From Pseudomonadota bacterium (lineage in GTDB: Bacteria; Pseudomonadota; Gammaproteobacteria; Burkholderiales; Burkholderiaceae_C), in NCBI GenBank assembly GCA_020161065.1, contig JAIUPH010000020.1, positions 53,296 to 117,295 of the forward strand: a DNA stretch of 64,000 nucleotides, read 5' to 3'. Positions 59,909 to 64,000 of this stretch are shown here, piece by piece. The notes under the pieces were generated by a model. The model made no database searches. It was not told the DNA's origin and was given only the letters and a program-made list of their open reading frames with translations. Positions within the stretch are counted from its first letter, which is position 1; every line of letters begins with the position of its first letter. Made by a program: the position numbers and the translations under genes.

Positions 59909-60766
59909 TCAGTCGACGCGCGCGCGCCCGTTGTTCAACACCACCACGCCGCGCTCGGCCACCCGCGTGCGGAAGCTGACGAACTCGCCGTCGCGCCACA
60001 GCTCGGTGACCAGCGTCTCGCCCGGATACACCGGCGACGCAAAGCGCAGGGCGAGCGAGCGCAGCCGCGCCGGATCGTCGCCGCAGGCCGCGCGCAGCAC
60101 GGCGCGCGTCGCCACGCCCAGCGAGCACAGGCCGTGCAGGATGGGCCGCTCGAAGCCGGCCTTCCGGGCCATCGCCGGGTCGGCGTGGATCGGGTTGTAG
60201 TCGCCGCTCAGCCGGTAGATCAGCGCCGCCCGCGCCGAGGTGGCAAGTTCCACCGCCTGGTCCGGCGCACGCTCGGGCAGCGCGTGCGGCGCGGGCGCCG
60301 CGTCCATCGTGGAGCCGCAGCCGCCGTCGCCGCGCAGCACGTAGGTGCTGTCGACGGTGCTGACCAGTTCGCCGCTCGCCGCCTCTCGCAGTTCCTTGCG
60401 CAGGTACAGCAGCGCGCCCTTGCCCTCGCCCTTGTCGACCACGCCGAGCACGCGGCTGTCGGCCCGGTAGTCGGTGCCGGGCCGCAGCGGCCGCCGCATC
60501 TCGAAGGCCTGCTCGCCGTGCAGCAGCCGCACCCAGTCCACCGCCAGCTCGGGCGCCATGATCCAGCCGCCCGGGTGGCACAGCACGTTCACCATCGACG
60601 GCATAACGGCGAACGACGGCGCCCGTTCGTAGAGGAACTGCAGGTCGGCCGCGTCGTCGGGCCGGTCGCCGACGCCGATGCCCAGCGCGTACAGCGCCGC
60701 GTCGCGCGCCGTCAGCGTCGCGGTCGGCGACGGGATCTGGAAATCGAGCAGCCGGTCGAGCTTCAT
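59909..60766 (-). CDS. MaoC-family double hot-dog dehydratase (hydratase 2)
   Basis: A 285-residue enzyme with two hot-dog domains. The C-terminal domain has the hydratase-2 motif, LSGDYNPIHADPAMARKAGF, with the catalytic Asp and His, followed by PILHGLCSLGVATRAVL. The N-terminal half (ALGIGVGDRPDDAADLQFLYE and PGGWIMAPELAVDW) matches peroxisomal-type hydratase 2. It adds water to an enoyl-CoA giving the R-3-hydroxyacyl-CoA. It is the last gene of the HMG-like/thiolase/MaoC operon. Confidence 0.9.
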   Translation of the reverse strand: MKLDRLLDFQIPSPTATLTARDAALYALGIGVGDRPDDAADLQFLYERAPSFAVMPSMVNVLCHPGGWIMAPELAVDWVRLLHGEQAFEMRRPLRPGTDYRADSRVLGVVDKGEGKGALLYLRKELREAASGELVSTVDSTYVLRGDGGCGSTMDAAPAPHALPERAPDQAVELATSARAALIYRLSGDYNPIHADPAMARKAGFERPILHGLCSLGVATRAVLRAACGDDPARLRSLALRFASPVYPGETLVTELWRDGEFVSFRTRVAERGVVVLNNGRARVD

Positions 60767-60798
60767 GGCGTCCTATCGGAGATTCGGGATGCAGCGGT

Positions 60799-62001
60799 TC
60801 ACAGCAGCCCCAGAATCGAGATCGCGGCGACGCCGAGGTACGGCACGCCGCCCAGATTGTGCGTTAGCCCCAGCGCCGGCGGCCGGGCCAGCTGGCGTTC
60901 GCCGGCGCGGCCGAGCAGTTGCGTGTAGACCTCGTAGGCCATGCGCAGCCCCGAGGCGCCGATCGGGTGGCCGAAGCACTTGAGCCCGCCGTCCACCTGG
61001 CAGGGCACGCCGCCACCGTCGCGGTCGTAGAAGCCGTCGAGGATGTCGGCCACGGCGCGGCCGTCGTCCGAGATGCCCAGGTCTTCCATCGTCACCAGCT
61101 CGGTGATCGAGAAGCAGTCGTGCACCTCGATCAGCGACAACTGCCGCCGCGGATCGCCGACGCCGGCTTCCGCGTAGGCGCGGCGCGCCGCGTTGCGCGT
61201 GGTCCTGACGTGGCTGCCGTCCCAGGACGCCGTGCCGGACTCGACGCCCGACGCCGCGGCCAGCTGCAGCGCCTTCACCGTCACCAGCTCGCGCTTGCCG
61301 AGCGCGCGCGCGATCGCCGGCGTCGTCACGATGGCGCAGGCCGCGCCGTCGCTGACGCCGCAGCAGTCGTACAGGCCCAGCGGGTCGGCGATCATCGGCG
61401 CGCCGATGATCTGCTCCATGCTGACCGGCTTGCGCAAATGCGCCTTCGGGCTGAGCGCGCCGTTCTGGTGGCTCTTCCACGACACGTGCGCCAGTGCGCG
61501 CTTGAGCGTCTCTTTCGTCGTGCCGTGCTTGGCGCGGTAGCCGGCGGCCAGTTGCGCGAAGCCCGCGGGCGCCGAGCCCATCGGCATCCACAGGTCGTTC
61601 AGCGTGCCCTTGAAGGCCGAGGGCAGGCCGCCGTAGCCGGTGTCCTTGAGCTTCTCGGCGCCGATCGCCAGCGCGATGTCGACCGCGCCCGACGCCACCG
61701 CGTAGGCCGCGCCGCGCAGCGCCTCGGTGCCGGTGGCGCACATGTTCTCGACGCGGCTGACCGGAATGCCTTCCAGGCGCAGCGCCATCGCCGCCGGAAT
61801 GCACGAGTTGCCGACGTTGATCTGGTCGATGCCCGAGCCGTACCAGGCCGCTTCGATGCGGCCGCGCTCAATGCCCGCATCGGCCAGCGCTTCGTCGAAA
61901 GCCTCCGCCATGAGCTGCGGCGTGCCGACGTCCCAGCGCTCGCCGAAGCGCGAGCAGCCCATCCCGAGGATGGCAACCTTGTCCTTGATGCCCGTGGCCA
62001 T
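60799..62001 (-). CDS. SCP2-type thiolase / acetyl-CoA acetyltransferase
   Basis: A 400-residue thiolase of the SCP-x type. The nucleophile Cys is in VENMCATGTEALRGAA (about 93), a His in EVHDCFSITEL, and another in CFGHPIGASGLRMA. The last thiolase Cys is replaced by Gly in LTHNLGGVP, as in the SCP2 group. It cleaves a beta-ketoacyl-CoA or makes a C-C bond. It follows the HMG-synthase-like/DUF35 gene by 11 bases and probably acts with its OB-fold domain. Confidence 0.9.
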   Translation of the reverse strand: MATGIKDKVAILGMGCSRFGERWDVGTPQLMAEAFDEALADAGIERGRIEAAWYGSGIDQINVGNSCIPAAMALRLEGIPVSRVENMCATGTEALRGAAYAVASGAVDIALAIGAEKLKDTGYGGLPSAFKGTLNDLWMPMGSAPAGFAQLAAGYRAKHGTTKETLKRALAHVSWKSHQNGALSPKAHLRKPVSMEQIIGAPMIADPLGLYDCCGVSDGAACAIVTTPAIARALGKRELVTVKALQLAAASGVESGTASWDGSHVRTTRNAARRAYAEAGVGDPRRQLSLIEVHDCFSITELVTMEDLGISDDGRAVADILDGFYDRDGGGVPCQVDGGLKCFGHPIGASGLRMAYEVYTQLLGRAGERQLARPPALGLTHNLGGVPYLGVAAISILGLL

Positions 62002-62012
62002 GTCGATTCCTT

Positions 62013-63479
62013 TCAAGCCTGCAGCGGCGTCGCCTTCCAGAAGTAGCGCGGCGAGCTGCGCGCACGGTCGAGCTCCTTGATCCGGTGCACCACGCGCAGC
62101 GGCGTGCCGACCTCCAGCCCGGCGCTGCCGACCTCCACCATCTCCATCAGCAGCCGCGCGCCGTTGTCGAACTGCACGAAGCCCACGTACAGCGGCGGCG
62201 ACGGGTGGTACGACAGCCAGTCGGCCGTGTACGTCAGCACCCGGCACGGCACGTCGGCCAGCGGCGTGGCGTCGAACTGCGCGGCCGGCGCGTGGCAGCC
62301 CGGCGTCACGCAATAGGCGAGCTGCGGAAACTGCACCTGGCCGCACTGCCGGCAGCGGCCGGCGACGAAGGCGCCGAGCTGCCCGCGCGAGCGCCATTCC
62401 TCGGTCTGCGCCGTCTTCACCGGCTTCTCGGCGCGCATGCCCCATTCCAGCTCGATGGCGTCGTCGTACGACAGCATGCGCAGGTAGGCGTCGTGCACCT
62501 GGCCGTCGGCCAGCGCGCCGGCAACGCCGCGCGCCGGCTTGAAGTCCTGCAGCGCTGGCGTCGTTCGCAGCACCAGCACGTCGCAACCCTGGCCGAAGCC
62601 AACCAGCACGATGACCTCGCCAGGCCGCGCCCGCTGCAGCGTGTGCGCCAGCATCAGCAGCGGCTGCGCACAGCCGGCGAAGCCACAGCCGTCGTCCAGC
62701 GCATCGGCCTCGCTGCCGGCGGGCAGCCCCGCCGCCTTGGCCACCGCCGCCGCCGTGCCGCGCCAGGGGCTGGCCAGCACGAAGTGCTTGACCTCGGCGG
62801 CCGCCACGCCGGCCTTGGCCAGCGCCGCGCCGATCACCGGCGGCACGCCGGCCAGGTAGCCTTCGTCGCGGATCCAGCGCTCTTCCCAGGCGTAGTCGTA
62901 GCGCTTGCCGGCGGCGCGGAAGTGGTCGACGAAAGGCACCGACTGGCTGGCCGCGCCGAGCAACTCGGCCAGCACGCCGTCGCCGCCGACGGCGAAGGCC
63001 GCCGCGCCGGCGCCGAAGCCCATCTCCTGCACGCTGGCCGGCCGCGCGCGCGGCCGGTCGGCGGCGATGACCAGCGAGCCGCGGTCGGCCGCGCCGCGCA
63101 GCGCATCGAGCAGCGCGGCCACGCCGGCGCGCTGCGAGTGGCCGACGTCGAGCGTGAAGACCTCGTCGCCGAGGCCGAGCGCCGAGCCCACCAGCACGGC
63201 GTTCTGCAGGTCGTCGTAGGGCAGCGTGGTCGATGCCAGCACCAGCCGCTCGACGCCGTGCGGGCCGTGCAGGGCGCGGCCGGCCGCCAGGTCGCGCGCC
63301 GCCTCGACGGCCATGGTCACGCTGTCTTCGTCCCACGAGCAGAACGCGCGGCGGCCCTTGGCCAGGCCGCGCAGCGCAGGCGCCATCCACTGGTGGGCGG
63401 CCGCGATGGCGCCGCGCTCCATGCGCAGCCGCGGCACGTAGGCGCCATAGCCGGTGATGCCGGTCGTCTTGCGAGTCAT
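62013..63479 (-). CDS. fusion: HMG-CoA-synthase-like protein plus DUF35 (OB-fold) domain
   Basis: A 488-residue protein of two parts. Residues 1-335 have the thiolase fold of HMG-CoA synthase family (GITGYGAYVPRLRM, CSWDEDSVTMAVEAARDL, TLPYDDLQNAVLVG, GFGAGAAAFAVGG). In the place of the catalytic Cys there is LDVGHSQRAG (about 111-119), with no Cys near. Residues about 345-488 form a DUF35 domain with a zinc ribbon (GRCRQCGQ, CVTPGCHAP) and an OB fold (TYTADWLSY, LYVGFVQFDNGARL). DUF35 proteins dock on thiolases and HMG-synthases. It may be a scaffold for the next gene's thiolase rather than an active synthase. Confidence 0.85.
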   Translation of the reverse strand: MTRKTTGITGYGAYVPRLRMERGAIAAAHQWMAPALRGLAKGRRAFCSWDEDSVTMAVEAARDLAAGRALHGPHGVERLVLASTTLPYDDLQNAVLVGSALGLGDEVFTLDVGHSQRAGVAALLDALRGAADRGSLVIAADRPRARPASVQEMGFGAGAAAFAVGGDGVLAELLGAASQSVPFVDHFRAAGKRYDYAWEERWIRDEGYLAGVPPVIGAALAKAGVAAAEVKHFVLASPWRGTAAAVAKAAGLPAGSEADALDDGCGFAGCAQPLLMLAHTLQRARPGEVIVLVGFGQGCDVLVLRTTPALQDFKPARGVAGALADGQVHDAYLRMLSYDDAIELEWGMRAEKPVKTAQTEEWRSRGQLGAFVAGRCRQCGQVQFPQLAYCVTPGCHAPAAQFDATPLADVPCRVLTYTADWLSYHPSPPLYVGFVQFDNGARLLMEMVEVGSAGLEVGTPLRVVHRIKELDRARSSPRYFWKATPLQA

Positions 63480-63550
63480 TGCTTGCCCTTCCTCATCCGG
63501 CGGCGCCGGGGCGGCGATCGAACCCATCGAAGAGATCGTAGTATGGCATA

Positions 63551-63568
63551 CTGTCTGCAAGCATACGA
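63551..63568. promoter_or_regulatory. candidate MarR operator between the two divergent operons
   Basis: CTGTCTG-CAAG-CATACGA has the 7-4-7 layout of the site at 56599 and about 11 of 18 bases alike; an added palindrome AGTATGGCATACT is next to it. It lies between the HMG-like gene (start 63479) and the acyl-CoA dehydrogenase (63590), so one site could control both. Confidence 0.45.
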
Positions 63569-63589
63569 TTTTCGGAGCAGGAGACCACC

Positions 63590-64000
63590 ATGCCGGGACT
63601 CGATGATGAAGCCAGGGCGATGCTGGCCAGCGCGCTCGAACGCTTCGTCGCCGCGCACGGCGACCCGGCGGCGCGGCTGCAGCGGCTGCGCCGCGCGGCG
63701 GTCGACCGCCGGCTGCTGTGGCCGCGGCTGGCCGAGCTGGGCCTGCCCGCGCTGCTGGCCGGCAGCGAGCGCGGCGGCATGGCCGGCGGCGCCGCCGACT
63801 TCGCGCTGGCCGCCGAGACGCTGGCGCCGGCACTGCTGCTGGAGCCGCTGATCGAAGCCGTGGTCGGCGCCACGCTGCTGGCGGCGATCGAACACCTGCA
63901 GGCCGACGCGGCGCTGGCCGGCGAGCGGCTCGTCGTCCCGGCCGGCTTGCGTGGTGGTGGTGGTGGTGGTGGTGGTGGTGGTGGTGGTGGTGGTGGTGGT
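63590..64000 (+). CDS. acyl-CoA dehydrogenase, N-terminal part (runs off the window)
   Basis: The first 137 residues of an acyl-CoA dehydrogenase-like protein: DEARAMLASALERFVAAHG, LWPRLAELGLPALLAGSERG, AADFALAAETLAPALLLEPL and ATLLAAIEHL match the N-terminal helical domain. A good AGGAGA ribosome site precedes it. The visible part ends with 16 Gly codons (GGT) to the last base. It begins an operon divergent from the HMG-like/thiolase/MaoC genes. FAD and active-site regions lie beyond the window. Confidence 0.8.
   Translation, partial: MPGLDDEARAMLASALERFVAAHGDPAARLQRLRRAAVDRRLLWPRLAELGLPALLAGSERGGMAGGAADFALAAETLAPALLLEPLIEAVVGATLLAAIEHLQADAALAGERLVVPAGLRGGGGGGGGGGGGGGGG
63953..64000 (+). 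repeat. GGT triplet repeat at the window end
   Basis: Sixteen perfect GGT copies, in frame as poly-Gly within the acyl-CoA dehydrogenase gene and running to the last base. No such long Gly run is expected in this family. It may be a real variable tract, or the end of an assembly where reads could not cross the repeat. Confidence 0.85.

Overview
The window is very GC-rich, tightly packed DNA. Genes of one operon usually overlap by 4-8 bases (ATGA, GTGA or TTGA junctions). Codon use, the expansion of Bug/TctC, TRAP and acyl-CoA genes, and individual protein families (NadC, WYL regulators, a PA3286-like FabH, SauS/SauT) point to a metabolically versatile betaproteobacterium, probably order Burkholderiales (Rubrivivax/Leptothrix/Ideonella-like). 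This placement is inferred from the sequence alone. I see no rRNA, tRNA, CRISPR array, transposase or phage gene.

Layout. 1-8 kb: housekeeping and accessory genes (riboflavin synthase, aspartoacylase-like hydrolase, cytochrome P450, a GGDEF-EAL protein, an ArsC-like protein, NadC with a lipoprotein, a WYL regulator). 8-11.4 kb: a chemoreceptor with a zinc-binding CZB domain and a metallo-beta-lactamase-fold hydrolase. 11.4-27.1 kb: an organosulfonate catabolic island. A minus-strand operon xsc-ackA-soeABC faces a plus-strand series iclR-cobS-cobT-tctC-sauS-sauT. 27-30.9 kb: small genes including a DUF433/DUF5615 toxin-antitoxin pair, a relic of a HigBA module and a FabH-like synthase. 31-36.5 kb: a TRAP transporter, a GMC oxidoreductase and an IclR regulator. 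36.5-37.7 kb: two small secreted proteins, each preceded by the same 78-bp repeat. 37.7-45.4 kb: an omega-aminotransferase and amidohydrolase divergent from tauABC-like genes, a thioredoxin-like gene and a TAXI protein. 45.4-50.6 kb: a CoA-transferase, a TonB receptor and two phosphoesterases. 50.7-55.7 kb: a ModE/DUF2478/FecCD-type operon, probably for molybdate or tungstate, with an ABC ATPase fused to a methyltransferase. 55.9-64 kb: a MarR-controlled acyl-CoA catabolic cluster.

How the genes fit together. Sulfoacetate (SauT, SauS) and probably taurine (TauABC plus the aminotransferase) both lead to sulfoacetaldehyde. Xsc splits it into acetyl phosphate and sulfite. AckA, in the place where Pta usually sits, would turn acetyl phosphate into acetate and ATP. 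SoeABC would oxidise the sulfite to sulfate in the cytoplasm and pass electrons to quinone. SoeA needs molybdenum, which the ModE-linked transporter at 50.7-55.7 kb could supply. The cluster at 56-64 kb (SDR, enoyl-CoA hydratase, acyl-CoA ligase, MaoC hydratase, SCP2-type thiolase, an HMG-CoA-synthase-like/DUF35 fusion and an acyl-CoA dehydrogenase) looks like a beta-oxidation route for an unidentified acid. Related dyads lie at its promoters. The most unusual items are the xsc-ackA-soeABC operon, the CobS/CobT pair inside the sulfonate island, the ABC-methyltransferase fusion, the HMG-synthase-like/DUF35 fusion that lacks the catalytic cysteine, and a paired inverted element at 23.8-24.2 kb whose termini differ between copies but still pair.
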